DNA of 64,000 nt from CAWCTD01 sp963798455 (GTDB taxonomy: Bacteria; Acidobacteriota; Terriglobia; Bryobacterales; Bryobacteraceae), in the NCBI GenBank assembly GCA_963798455.1, contig CAWCTD010000003.1, forward strand, positions 62,001 through 126,000. Direction: 5' to 3'. The notes below the pieces were generated by a model that made no database searches, was not told the origin of the DNA, and worked only from the letters and a program-made list of their open reading frames with translations. Positions 18,185 to 27,477 of this stretch are shown here, piece by piece. Every line of letters starts with the position of its first letter. Position 1 is the stretch's first letter. Position numbers and translations under genes: made by a program.

Positions 18185-21100
18185 TCACCAAGTGAGTTTC
18201 AAGGCCAACTGCAAGCGGCGCGGCGAACCCGATTGGGTGCGCCACAGGCCGAAGTTGGCATTCTGGAGCGAGTTGCCGCCGCTCAGCGACCCAAACCGCG
18301 TTCGGTTCAACAGGTTGAACGCCTCAACTCGAAAGTCCAGGCGCGCTGGTTCCGCAATTACAAAGCTTTTGGACAGCGAAACGTCCTCGTTGAATGTCGG
18401 CCAGTTGCGCAGTTTTGGACTATATCGCGTCATGTTGCCAAACCTGTCCGTAGGCTGCGTGCCGAAAAAGGAAGCTGGCTGGTAGAAACTATCTATGGCG
18501 GGATCGAATTTCTCTCCTGCTATGGAACCTCGCCAGCCATCGTATGTGGCCACCGTGGGCCGGTTGCTGCCGGCGGCGAAGAGGGGAAAGCTGATGGTCG
18601 TTCCAAGAGACGTTGGTGTCCCACTCACGTACATCTGGCTCGCGCCGACGCGCCAGCCGCCAATGATTCGAGAGCCCCAACCGCTGTTCAGATACCTCCT
18701 CGCAGCTCCAAAAGGCAGCTCATACACATAGCTCAGCTTGACGGCGTGCGTCTGGTCGTTCGATTCGATCGACTTCTCCAGCCTGCGGTTGTAGTGGTCC
18801 ATTGCACCGCCATCCACGTCCCCAAGCGCCTTCGAGAGCACGTAGGAGCCTTGGAAGGTCAGGCCCGCGGAATATCGCTTCTCGAACCTCAGCATGAATG
18901 AGTGGTAGGTATGGTGGGAGAGGCGATCGCCTCCGCCATTGTATGTATCGAACGTCGAATACTGCGGGAAAGGCCGCACCGCTTGAGCCACGGTCGCTCC
19001 CGTCCCCCACAGCGTCGCAAATGCTGGAAACGGCGCCTTGACTCCGGCCGCGATGGCAGAACTCGAGTCGATCCGGGAGTTGAGCAGGGTGCGGCCCGAC
19101 ACCGTGAACGGGTCCAGATTGGCAGGCAAACTCCGGTAGTCGATCTGGTTGTATGCCAGCAACGATCCGATAATGTGACCCGAGGTCATACCGTTGTAGC
19201 CGGCCTGCAGCAGCGTGCCACTGGTAAGCTGGCGTTGGATGTTGAACGTGACGTTGATGTCGTCTGACGGGCGCATTCCTATGTCGCCATTCGCATAGGG
19301 AGGATTCTGGCCGTTTCCGACCGATGGATCGATCATGGGCGGCTTGACCCAGGCCGGCACACCGTTCCTCATCAGCCAGAGCGGGCTCAAACCCTGGCTG
19401 GTGTCCGAAGTGGTGAGTCGGACCACAAAGCCGAGGTAATGCGATGAGTTGGCCGATTGGATCACTGGTCCGAAGCTGCGTGAAAAAGAGCCGCGCAGCA
19501 CCGTCTTGTTGTCTAAGGCATAGGAGAAACCGACCCGCGGTCCGATGCCACCATACCAAGCTGGAACCAAACTACGCTTGTTCTCTCTCCCTTCACCGTA
19601 ACCCGCGAAGCGAAGCGCGCCCGGAAGTCCTCCTGCGCCCGGATTCGGCCTCGTGATATCCACCTCGCTGTACTGGTCGTTGTCGTGGACCACCGGCAGG
19701 GTGAACTCGTACCGCAACCCCAGATTCAGCGTGAAGCGTTGTGTCACGCGCCAGTCGTCTTGGAAATACCCCGCGTGATAACGAAAATGGGAATTGATAT
19801 ATCGCGGCGTGTCGATACTATAGTTGTTCACATAGCCCAGCAGCAATGCTGCGAACGCGCTCCCCCCGCCGGTTGCCTGGTTCGTGTTCAGCGGGACTGA
19901 TGTGGACAGCCGGTTGAAGCCCACATTCCCTGCGTTGTACTGCAACCCGAAGGCGTTGTAACGCGTGGCGTTGTACATGTATCCCCACTTGAACGCGTGG
20001 GGACCGGAGGTTTTGGTCATGTCGTTCTTAAGTTCGAAGACCAAGTTTTTCGACCCGTTCGGGCCGGCTACACCCCAGCCCGTGAACTCGCTGTTCGCAA
20101 AGGCGACTAAAGGAAAGTGGGCATCGCAATTGGGCACGTTGGGGATGCAAATTCCCTTTTCGCTCCACTTCACATCCGTGGTGATAAGCCCCTGGGTCGA
20201 CTCCACCCCTTTATATGTCGAGTACCCTCCATGGTTCTGTTCCCAGTTGTTGATGCCAAAATAGAACCGGTTCAGCCACGTTGGCGAGAGGGTGTAGTCC
20301 CAATTCGCCCGATAAAGATCCGACTGGTTGTACCCCGGATTACCGCTCAATGGCTTGGGCAGGCCTGTGGGGCCATTGGCACCGTACAGGTCCTTTTCCC
20401 TCGTGCGCGCGAACATGAACGCCAACCGGTGGTTCGCGGTCAACACGTGATCGATCTTGACGCTGCCCTTGTTCTGAGGCGCCAGGGAAGTGCCGTAGGA
20501 AAGGTAGTTGTTCCGCACGTAAGCCGACGTGCCGGGCTCGAGGTTCGGAAGGTTCGGTTGCAGCAGCGTCCGTGCGTACTCCAGAATCGGCTTCGATACC
20601 GGATCGAAGCGGTCTTGCGGAATCTGGTTGTTCACGAATGGGTCTCTTACATACGAGCTTCCGACGAGTCGCTGCGTTCCCGGATCGTAAATCTGGTACA
20701 TCTTTCCGTTCGCATCAACCCAATTGCGCAAGTCGCCCGTGAAGAATTCCGGCGGCGGTACGCTATAGGGCGTCGCGCCCGCGCCAACACGGTTGCGGAA
20801 ACCCTCATAGGAGGCGAAGAAGAAGGTCCTGTCACGGCCGTTGTATAGCTTGGGAATCCACACCGGCCCGCCCGCGGTCGCTCCGAAGTTGTTCTGTTTG
20901 TAAACGGCCCTCTTCGCTGCGAAGAAGCCCCGCGCGTCCAGGTCCTCGTTGCGCAGGAACTCGTACGCGCTGCCGTGAAACGCGTTGGTGCCAGACTTGG
21001 AAACGAAGCTCACTGAGCCGCCAGACGCGTGGCCAAACTCAGCCTTGAAGCCGCCGGACTCCACGGAGAATTCCGTGACGGTTTCGACCGAAGGCGCATT

Positions 21101-21742
21101 GTATACGACCCAATTCTGGCCGGACATGGAAGTCGCGACGGTAATGGAGGTGCCGTCGAGCGTCATGCCAAAGTTGTTGCCGGTGCCGCCGCCGATCCGG
21201 AAGTTAGAGCCAGTGCCGTTCACGTCCGGCGTGATCGAGGCCAGATCGAACGGGCTGCGCACCGCGCCGCTCACTACCACCGGCAGTCCCTCCACCAGTG
21301 TGCTGGCAACCTGCGAGGACACCCTGGCCGTGTCGGTCTCCAACAACTGCGCGTTGGCGGTGACTTCAATTGTCTGCTGCGTGGCGCCCACCTCCAACTG
21401 CGTGTCCATGCGCACGGTGCCGCCTGCAGTGAGGACAACGTTGTCGTGTACATGGGTTCGGAAGCCGACGTTTTCGATTCTTACCCGATAGACACCGACC
21501 GGCAGCGAGGGCACAGTGTAATCCCCTGATGTGGTCGTGGTGGTCTTGTAGTTGGCGTTGGTGGCGACGTGAATTGCCGACACCTGCGCCCCAGGCACGA
21601 CAGCCCCGCTCGCGTCCTTCACATTCCCGGTGATAACGCCGCGATCGGTCTGCGCCAGCAAGCCCGGAAGTATGGAAGCCAATAACACTAGATACGCACA
21701 CACTCTCCATCGCACTCTGCACCTCTCTTCCTTCTTTCTCAT
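18185..21742 (-). CDS. Oar-like TonB-dependent receptor
   Basis: 1,185 residues. Signal peptide (CAYLVLLASILPGLLAQ), carboxypeptidase-regulatory domain (GVITGNVKDASGAVVPGAQV), plug (TVEGL-type region SSQVASTLVEGLPVV, then FRIGGGTGNNFGMTLDGTSI) and a long barrel ending LQLALKLTW. This size and order match the Oar-like receptors that are amplified in Acidobacteria and are thought to import oligosaccharides or other large ligands. The neighbouring enolase-superfamily and isomerase-like genes, all on the same strand, argue for a carbohydrate ligand. Confidence 0.88.
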   Translation of the reverse strand: MRKKEERCRVRWRVCAYLVLLASILPGLLAQTDRGVITGNVKDASGAVVPGAQVSAIHVATNANYKTTTTTSGDYTVPSLPVGVYRVRIENVGFRTHVHDNVVLTAGGTVRMDTQLEVGATQQTIEVTANAQLLETDTARVSSQVASTLVEGLPVVVSGAVRSPFDLASITPDVNGTGSNFRIGGGTGNNFGMTLDGTSITVATSMSGQNWVVYNAPSVETVTEFSVESGGFKAEFGHASGGSVSFVSKSGTNAFHGSAYEFLRNEDLDARGFFAAKRAVYKQNNFGATAGGPVWIPKLYNGRDRTFFFASYEGFRNRVGAGATPYSVPPPEFFTGDLRNWVDANGKMYQIYDPGTQRLVGSSYVRDPFVNNQIPQDRFDPVSKPILEYARTLLQPNLPNLEPGTSAYVRNNYLSYGTSLAPQNKGSVKIDHVLTANHRLAFMFARTREKDLYGANGPTGLPKPLSGNPGYNQSDLYRANWDYTLSPTWLNRFYFGINNWEQNHGGYSTYKGVESTQGLITTDVKWSEKGICIPNVPNCDAHFPLVAFANSEFTGWGVAGPNGSKNLVFELKNDMTKTSGPHAFKWGYMYNATRYNAFGLQYNAGNVGFNRLSTSVPLNTNQATGGGSAFAALLLGYVNNYSIDTPRYINSHFRYHAGYFQDDWRVTQRFTLNLGLRYEFTLPVVHDNDQYSEVDITRPNPGAGGLPGALRFAGYGEGRENKRSLVPAWYGGIGPRVGFSYALDNKTVLRGSFSRSFGPVIQSANSSHYLGFVVRLTTSDTSQGLSPLWLMRNGVPAWVKPPMIDPSVGNGQNPPYANGDIGMRPSDDINVTFNIQRQLTSGTLLQAGYNGMTSGHIIGSLLAYNQIDYRSLPANLDPFTVSGRTLLNSRIDSSSAIAAGVKAPFPAFATLWGTGATVAQAVRPFPQYSTFDTYNGGGDRLSHHTYHSFMLRFEKRYSAGLTFQGSYVLSKALGDVDGGAMDHYNRRLEKSIESNDQTHAVKLSYVYELPFGAARRYLNSGWGSRIIGGWRVGASQMYVSGTPTSLGTTISFPLFAAGSNRPTVATYDGWRGSIAGEKFDPAIDSFYQPASFFGTQPTDRFGNMTRYSPKLRNWPTFNEDVSLSKSFVIAEPARLDFRVEAFNLLNRTRFGSLSGGNSLQNANFGLWRTQSGSPRRLQLALKLTW

Positions 21743-21828
21743 CTACCTCTCATACGTCTCGTCTTTTATCCGCATGTCAACCACACGGTCGAACCCATGA
21801 AGCAACACCACCAGCTAACGCTGTGCGA

Positions 21829-23403
21829 TCAGATCTCGCGGATAAGCTTGAAGCCTGTGAGATGTCCGATGCGTTCAAGCATTTCCACGTGGTCGCCATA
21901 GAAGACGATGCGGTGGAGCTGTTCTTGCTGAGTCCCTGTCGTTGACAATAGTGCTCTGGCGGGCCTTTGGTCCACCGAAGTATTCGCCATGGCGTAATTG
22001 TGTAAGAACTTGTGCGCATCGCTCACGCGCGTACGCAACTTGCTGCGGCACCCGCGGTCGGTATCAACGTTGCCCAGAACCTCGGCGGTCGAAACGAGTA
22101 GGTTGTTCGGACCGGTGAACTTGGCCAGCGTGGCCGGGCCCGAACCACCGAACAGCACTTGGATGGCTGCTGCGTGCTTCTCCTCACTGTAGGGATACCC
22201 GCGGAGGGCGAATGGGAAACCTCGCTGGCCGACCCCTTGCATTGCCGTGGGCGCCGAGCAGTGCGCGTGGATGAGTTCGCCGTGGGCGGTGTCGAAGATG
22301 GGATCCGTCACAAATCCGGGTTTGCCCGAGAACCCGGTCACCAGTATGTTCGTCATGGCGCATTCGATGTCGTTCTCGCACACGCCGTACAGCCCCACGT
22401 CGTTCAGCAGCGAAAACGAAATGCAAGGGTACGCAGGCAATTCCCCGGTGGTGGGGGGGCCAATGCAGGACCAGGTGATCGCGTTTGCCTTCTCGGCGCG
22501 CATCAGTTCGACGACGGCGAGATGGAGGCGCAGGGCCTTTACGATTTCTTCTCGGGGAGGTTCGACAACCCGTGCGGCACTCTTGATGTACTCGTCCGCA
22601 AGCTTGCTCCCCTCGTCTGCGTTCGCATTGTAGAACTTCAAGAGGTCCGCATACGAAGGATATGCGATCGTGGTGCCGAACTTCTTTGTATACGCCTCGT
22701 TTCCGAACTGCATTGCGTACGCCGCGTCTTCTGGCCGGGCTCCCTGCTGCCCCCGCGCGCCCTGTTGCCGCTCCGGTCGCGGAATGATCAGTTTGCTGTA
22801 CCGCATGTGGTGAATGGCGAAGAAGGCGTCCGCGAACGGGTCCAGTTCCTCAAAATCGCTTGAGTTAACGATGTCGACCTTCTTGCCGAGCTGCCAGGCT
22901 ATCGAGGCATGCGTCCACTCGTGGCCGGAGTAAGGGCGCTCGTAGACGAGCGTCGGCTTGTCCAATTCGAATACCGATTGGAGCAGGGGGCCAACACCCG
23001 ATGTGACGATGACGGCGAGGATTCCGTCCACATCGCGCAGCGACTGAGCCCACGCCTTCAACCCCTCAGGCTTGTTTGCATAGAACACGTCGGCTGCGCC
23101 TCCCACGAAGTGAATGCGGCTGGGGTGGCGCCTCTCAACCCCTGCGAAGTTGGCATCGATCTCCTTGATCTCCTGTTGAAGGTCCGCCGCGGTGAAAGCG
23201 CGAGTCGGCCAATTCGGTCTATCCTCGCGTTGAGCTAGGTAAACCTTCCTGACGATCGCAGGACCTTCCCAGGGGCCCGACCACGGTTCGACATGGCCGG
23301 GCAAGCGAATAGGCCCGGGTTGACTGGCCAACACTGCAGGTACTGCACCGGCGGCGGACATCACGAAGCCACGCCGCGTGACGGAACTTGGATTTTCGGA
23401 CAT
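21829..23403 (-). CDS. Tat-exported L-fucose/L-arabinose isomerase-like protein
   Basis: 524 residues. SSVTRRGFVMSAAGAVPAVLA is a twin-arginine signal. The body resembles the FucI/AraA sugar-isomerase fold: an N-terminal Rossmann-like part (DGILAVIVTSGVGPLLQS), the middle segment with CENDIECAMTNILVTGFSG and the C-terminal part with DTAHGELIHAHCSAPTAMQG. The acidic and His residues there correspond to the Mn2+-binding region of the family. Such enzymes are normally cytosolic, so export is notable. It is first in the minus-strand set with the receptor and the enolase-like gene, and divergent from the malectin regulator. Confidence 0.7.
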   Translation of the reverse strand: MSENPSSVTRRGFVMSAAGAVPAVLASQPGPIRLPGHVEPWSGPWEGPAIVRKVYLAQREDRPNWPTRAFTAADLQQEIKEIDANFAGVERRHPSRIHFVGGAADVFYANKPEGLKAWAQSLRDVDGILAVIVTSGVGPLLQSVFELDKPTLVYERPYSGHEWTHASIAWQLGKKVDIVNSSDFEELDPFADAFFAIHHMRYSKLIIPRPERQQGARGQQGARPEDAAYAMQFGNEAYTKKFGTTIAYPSYADLLKFYNANADEGSKLADEYIKSAARVVEPPREEIVKALRLHLAVVELMRAEKANAITWSCIGPPTTGELPAYPCISFSLLNDVGLYGVCENDIECAMTNILVTGFSGKPGFVTDPIFDTAHGELIHAHCSAPTAMQGVGQRGFPFALRGYPYSEEKHAAAIQVLFGGSGPATLAKFTGPNNLLVSTAEVLGNVDTDRGCRSKLRTRVSDAHKFLHNYAMANTSVDQRPARALLSTTGTQQEQLHRIVFYGDHVEMLERIGHLTGFKLIREI

Positions 23404-23627
23404 ATGCCTCCTTTGGAATAAAGACCGGGAGTAGACTACCCGGAATGTTCCTCAACGGGAAGGCTCGGAACGGTATCTTGCGGGGCTGGCCCAAGATAAC
23501 CGACTGATTCTAAATCTCTTATTCCCCTGTCTGTGCTCGCATTTCGTGAAACGATTTTACCGTTAGGAGTTGGGCGTTGTGATGTATAATGAGGTGGCTG
23601 AAGTGGGAAGGTTGGCGAAGACACGTC

Positions 23628-25175
23628 ATGTTTTCCCGTGGGACCGACTGGGAGAATCACTCTTCACAGCCTTCAGAAGACAACATCCGTCGCGCATTGG
23701 CGCGGATCCTCCAACACGCGCCTTTCCGGACCAGCAAACGGTCCAGTGAATTCCTTCAATACGTCGTTGATCAGACTCTGCTACACCCGGGGGGTACCCA
23801 ACTGAAGGAGCGGACGATAGGCGTTGCTGTCTTCCATCTCCCCTGCGACTACGACACGAATCAACATGCGCTTGTTCGGGTCACCGCTAGTGAAATCCGG
23901 AAGAAGCTGGCCCAGTATTATCAGAACGAGGGTTCGGATGACCCAGTGCGAATCGACTTACCCTGCGGAGCTTATGGTACTTCGTTTCGTTGGACACATC
24001 CGGGCACTGCACCAGCGCCCATCCGTACGGCCTTTCACGCTCTGGTCTCAAATCGAAAGCTCGTGGCTTTGGCGCTGGGAGCCGCGGTTCTTGGAGTCTT
24101 AGCGGCGTCGTCCTTCTTTTACGCGAGGCCGTTATCAAAACTGTACTCCGGGCTGCTGTCCTCTGCCGCTTCTCCGTCCGCACCTCGAGCAGCTTCCGGC
24201 ACCTCCAGCCCGAGTGACGAAATCCGGATCGCTGCGGGCTCGTCCAACCAGTACGTTGATAGAGACGGCCGCGTGTGGCTCGGCGATCGCTATTTTGCCG
24301 GAGGGGATGTCTTGACGCGCCCCGAAGCACGGGTTCTTCGGACAACGGATCCAGACATCTACCGCTCGCTCCGGTATAGCAATTTTCACTACAATATCCC
24401 TCTTAAGCCAGGTGTCTACGAACTGCACCTTCATTTCGCAGAAATTACATTTGACAATCCGTCTCTGGAATCCTCAGGGGAGGGAGAACGCCTGTTCGAT
24501 GTCTATCTTAACGACAAACTACGGCTAAATCGTTTCGATATTATCTCTGATGCTGCTGGCTCGAACACGGCGGACGAGAGGGTGTTTAAGGATGTGGCGC
24601 CCGCTGCGAATGGTTTTCTCCACTTGGAGTTTAGGTCATACGTGAGAGGAGCGGTGGTAAGCGGGATTGAGGTCTTGCCTGGTATCCCCGGGAAAATGAG
24701 GCCTGTCCGGATTGCTGCGGGCGGGGGCCCGTATTATGATCGCGCCGGTAACCAGTGGGAGGCCGATGGTCACTTTCTGGGTGGAAACGCGGTGGTTCAC
24801 GCGACGTCTTCAATAAGCCTACCGGTCGACAGGGCCATGCTTTGCTGCAGCGCACGACGGGGCCATTTCTCTTATGCCATCCCTGTAACAGAGGGGAAGT
24901 TCAGGGTGACGCTGATGTTCTGCCTACCCGCCCGTAGTAGCACGAAGAAGAGTCGGGCGGAGGCAGGCCCCCGTGGTTTTGATGTTTACTGCAATGGAGT
25001 GGCCTTGCTGCGAGACTTCGATATCGTCAAGGAGGCGGACGGCGAGGGCCGAATTCTGGTCAAGACCTTTCACCGTATAAAGCCTAGCGCACAAGGCAAG
25101 TTGGTGATCTCATTCGTTCCAGTTGCTCGTTATGCTATCGTGAACGGGATAGAGATCGTCGATGAATCTCAGTAG
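23628..25175 (+). CDS. Transmembrane regulator-like protein with two malectin-like domains
   Basis: About 515 residues. The N-terminal 110 residues (IRRALARILQHAPFRTSKRS, LKERTIGVAVFHLP, VRVTASEIRKKLAQYYQ) form a cytoplasmic domain common at the front of acidobacterial signalling proteins and probably DNA-binding. One transmembrane helix follows (LVALALGAAVLGVLAASSFF), then two malectin-type carbohydrate-binding domains (from IRIAAGSSNQYVDRDG, and from VRIAAGGGPYYDRAG). Malectin domains bind glycans, so this may be a one-component periplasmic sugar sensor. The ATG at 23589 overlaps a TATAAT hexamer (23585-23590), so the ATG at 23628 is preferred. Divergent from the isomerase-like gene. Confidence 0.62.
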   Translation: MFSRGTDWENHSSQPSEDNIRRALARILQHAPFRTSKRSSEFLQYVVDQTLLHPGGTQLKERTIGVAVFHLPCDYDTNQHALVRVTASEIRKKLAQYYQNEGSDDPVRIDLPCGAYGTSFRWTHPGTAPAPIRTAFHALVSNRKLVALALGAAVLGVLAASSFFYARPLSKLYSGLLSSAASPSAPRAASGTSSPSDEIRIAAGSSNQYVDRDGRVWLGDRYFAGGDVLTRPEARVLRTTDPDIYRSLRYSNFHYNIPLKPGVYELHLHFAEITFDNPSLESSGEGERLFDVYLNDKLRLNRFDIISDAAGSNTADERVFKDVAPAANGFLHLEFRSYVRGAVVSGIEVLPGIPGKMRPVRIAAGGGPYYDRAGNQWEADGHFLGGNAVVHATSSISLPVDRAMLCCSARRGHFSYAIPVTEGKFRVTLMFCLPARSSTKKSRAEAGPRGFDVYCNGVALLRDFDIVKEADGEGRILVKTFHRIKPSAQGKLVISFVPVARYAIVNGIEIVDESQ

Positions 25176-25279
25176 GCTTCCCTCAAGATGTTCGATGCTC
25201 TTGCCCATGGATTTCCAGCTCCCCCTTCACTTTTTCTTGATGAGCGGGCTGGAGAGCGCGGTGAGCGGCCCGCCACCGG

Positions 25280-26560
25280 TCAGTTGCGGCGGCGGGGGGC
25301 GGAAGCAGGCTTTTCGGCGCGGCCGAAGGTGAGGGTCACGTCCACGGTGCGCGAGGGCTCGTCGATCTTGATTTCTGACTTGGTCTTGCCCAGGTTGTCG
25401 AACACCCCGTCCTCGCGGAGGCGCGACAGGAAGTAGTCGGGGTAGTCCGAGTCGAAAGGTCCGCCGGGCTTGAGACCCCACAGGCGTCTCACCTCCGCCT
25501 CTCCGTCCAGGTCGAGCCCTTGGATGGCCAGCTTGCCGAACAGGAACTGAGCGCCCTTGTCCACATGGACGACCAGGTCAACCTTCTTCTCCTCGTCATG
25601 GATGACGCGTTCCACGGACGTCTCCGGCTTCAGGTAGCCGGAGTGGCGGAGCCTGCTCTTGATCCGGTCGAGCGCGGCTCCGATCTCAGAGAAATCCGCG
25701 ATCCCCCCGGTCTTGAAAGCCGCCGCCTTCCGCAAGTCCGCTTCGGGGAGCCCTTCACCCGCCAGCCGCACTTCGCCCAGGTTGTAAACTTCGCCCTCGG
25801 CCACTTCCACGGTCACGGCCACACCCTCCACCTGCTGCGCTTTCTCGACAGTCACCTTGGGGAAAGCGACTCGGATTCTGCCCCGCGCGTTGTAGAGCGG
25901 GCGGACGCTCGAGTCCAGCAGATCGCGGAAGCCGGATTCGGTGTAAGGCGCTCCGATGGCAACGCCGCCGATCGCACTCTGAAGGGCCGCGGCCGGTATG
26001 ACGCTGTTGCCGGTGAACCGCACCTCGGCGATGGACGGCGGCGGCGCGGCCGGGCTGAAGACCACCGCGAACTGGTTGGACTTGTCCGCCGCGAGCTTGC
26101 CGATGACGTTGATCTTGCGGCCCCGAGCGGCTAGATATGCCCCGATCGTCTTGGCGTAGCGATCGAGAATCGGGAGCGAAGGCGGAATCTTATCCCGAAA
26201 CAGCGGATCCGACCGCCGCAGCCAGTCCGTCAGCTCCTGAGGCGGAGCATTCAGCCTCTCGAACCGGATCGGATAGACGTCCGAAATCTCCATAATTTCC
26301 AACGTCGCTGCAATCCCTTCCCCAGAGGCCGCGGGTTTGAAACTGTAGCCGGCGGAGGCGAAGAAGCCGGTCGCCATGAGCTGCTTGCGGGCCGCCTCGA
26401 ACTCCTCTTTGCCCGCCGTCTGGCCCACTTTCAGGCCGGCGGCAGCCAGGATCTCCCCAGCCGAATAGTTGCTGTTTCCCTCGACCGTCAGGCTCTCGAT
26501 CGGCCACCGGGTTGGCGCCTGGACCGGCTGGAACAGAAGGAAGAACAGGAATGCGACCAT
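25280..26560 (-). CDS. POTRA-domain secreted protein without barrel
   Basis: 426 residues. A short signal peptide (MVAFLFFLLFQPVQA) is followed by several POTRA-like repeats: IESLTVEGNSNYSAGEILAA, IAEVRFTGNSVIPAAALQSA, YNLGEVRLAGEGLPEADLRK and FLFGKLAIQGLDLDGEAEVR. The protein ends at about the point where the Omp85 barrel of BamA/TamA would begin. It is therefore a soluble or periplasmic POTRA array rather than an outer-membrane insertase. It is 24 bp downstream of the small membrane protein gene at 26827. Possible partner of an Omp85 protein encoded elsewhere. Confidence 0.72.
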   Translation of the reverse strand: MVAFLFFLLFQPVQAPTRWPIESLTVEGNSNYSAGEILAAAGLKVGQTAGKEEFEAARKQLMATGFFASAGYSFKPAASGEGIAATLEIMEISDVYPIRFERLNAPPQELTDWLRRSDPLFRDKIPPSLPILDRYAKTIGAYLAARGRKINVIGKLAADKSNQFAVVFSPAAPPPSIAEVRFTGNSVIPAAALQSAIGGVAIGAPYTESGFRDLLDSSVRPLYNARGRIRVAFPKVTVEKAQQVEGVAVTVEVAEGEVYNLGEVRLAGEGLPEADLRKAAAFKTGGIADFSEIGAALDRIKSRLRHSGYLKPETSVERVIHDEEKKVDLVVHVDKGAQFLFGKLAIQGLDLDGEAEVRRLWGLKPGGPFDSDYPDYFLSRLREDGVFDNLGKTKSEIKIDEPSRTVDVTLTFGRAEKPASAPRRRN

Positions 26561-26584
26561 TCTTACTTCATTGTATGGTGGCGG

Positions 26585-26827
26585 TCACGCCGTTTTCCTG
26601 CGCAGTTCCAGCCATGCCAGCAGGCAGAAGCCCGCGGCGATGATCCCGCGGAGTACGACCGTCCAAAGAGCCGCGCCGAGGAGGTAGGCGCGAAATCCGA
26701 GCAGCATGAAACCGATGCCGATGCACAAGTACCATGCGGCGTACAGCCGCGACCGGATTCGCCGTCTGCCTGGACCAGTTTGTGGCATCCCGCTGGGTGG
26801 AACCCTGATTGTACGCCGCCTTTCCAC
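26585..26827 (-). CDS. Small two-helix membrane protein, hypothetical
   Basis: Up to 80 residues; a start 13 codons later (MPQTGPGRRR) is also possible. Two hydrophobic segments (LYAAWYLCIGIGFMLLGFRA, and VVLRGIIAAGFCLLAWLEL) flanked by basic residues. It precedes the POTRA gene in the same direction with a 24-bp gap and is divergent from the gene at 26857. Family not recognised. Confidence 0.5.
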   Translation of the reverse strand: MERRRTIRVPPSGMPQTGPGRRRIRSRLYAAWYLCIGIGFMLLGFRAYLLGAALWTVVLRGIIAAGFCLLAWLELRRKTA

Positions 26828-26856
26828 CTGATTTTGGGGTACGCTGTCCTGAAACG

Positions 26857-27468
26857 ATGCTCTTCGATGGATTCAACCGCGGCGAACGGGCCGAGTTTCG
26901 CCGGCTCACCAAGCCGGACAAGATCCAGCGCTTCCTGGACGAACTGGCGTACAACAAGGAGCCCGACGGCCCGACTTGCCTGTCGCCCCGGCGAGTGCTC
27001 GAATTGCGCATGGCGCACTGCATGGAAGGCGCCCTGTTTGCCGCTGCCGCGTTGCGGGTGCTCGGGCACCCGCCGCTGCTGATCGATCTGGAAGCCGTGC
27101 GGGACGACGATCACGTTCTCGCCGTCTTCCGCCAGCAGGGACACTGGGGGGCTCTGGCCAAGTCCAACTACGCGGGCCTGCGATTCAGGGAGCCGGTCTA
27201 CCGCACGCTGCGCGAGCTGGCGATGTCCTACTTCGAGCACTACTTCAATCTGGCCGGCGAGAAGACCTTGCGCCGCTACTCGCGGCCGGTGAACCTGAAA
27301 CGGTTCGACGGGATCGGGTGGATGACCTCGACTAAGGATGTGTGGGAGATCCCCGAATACCTCGTCGTAATTGCGCACACGCCTCTGCTGAGCCCGGCCA
27401 TGGAGCGCTCGCTCAGCCGGATGGATGCGCGCCTGATGGCCGCGGGACAGGTGGGGACGGTGCGGTAG
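26857..27468 (+). CDS. Transglutaminase-like domain protein, hypothetical
   Basis: About 203 residues from MLFDGFNRGERAEF. The phrase EPDGPTCLSPRRVLELRMAH with CMEGALFAAAAL, then DLEAVRDDDHVLAVFRQQG and GALAKSNYAGL, fits a transglutaminase-like cysteine protease core (Cys, then His, then Asp/Asn). The frame is open upstream to 26809, but the ATG at 26857 lies nearer the divergent promoter gap and begins the conserved part. No signal peptide, so probably cytoplasmic. Specific role unknown. Confidence 0.6.
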   Translation: MLFDGFNRGERAEFRRLTKPDKIQRFLDELAYNKEPDGPTCLSPRRVLELRMAHCMEGALFAAAALRVLGHPPLLIDLEAVRDDDHVLAVFRQQGHWGALAKSNYAGLRFREPVYRTLRELAMSYFEHYFNLAGEKTLRRYSRPVNLKRFDGIGWMTSTKDVWEIPEYLVVIAHTPLLSPAMERSLSRMDARLMAAGQVGTVR

Positions 27469-27477
27469 GGGCCGGCC

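Noticed and set aside
15281..18901. A 1,206-codon open frame on the plus strand
   Set aside because: It is antisense to the receptor, regulator and enolase-like genes, has no family motifs, and is low-complexity (rich in Arg, Ala, His), as expected of a shadow frame in GC-rich DNA.
23404..23588. A full sigma-70 promoter using TATAAT at 23585
   Set aside because: The -10 is perfect but no -35 lies at 16-18 bp, so it was used only as support for the later start codon.
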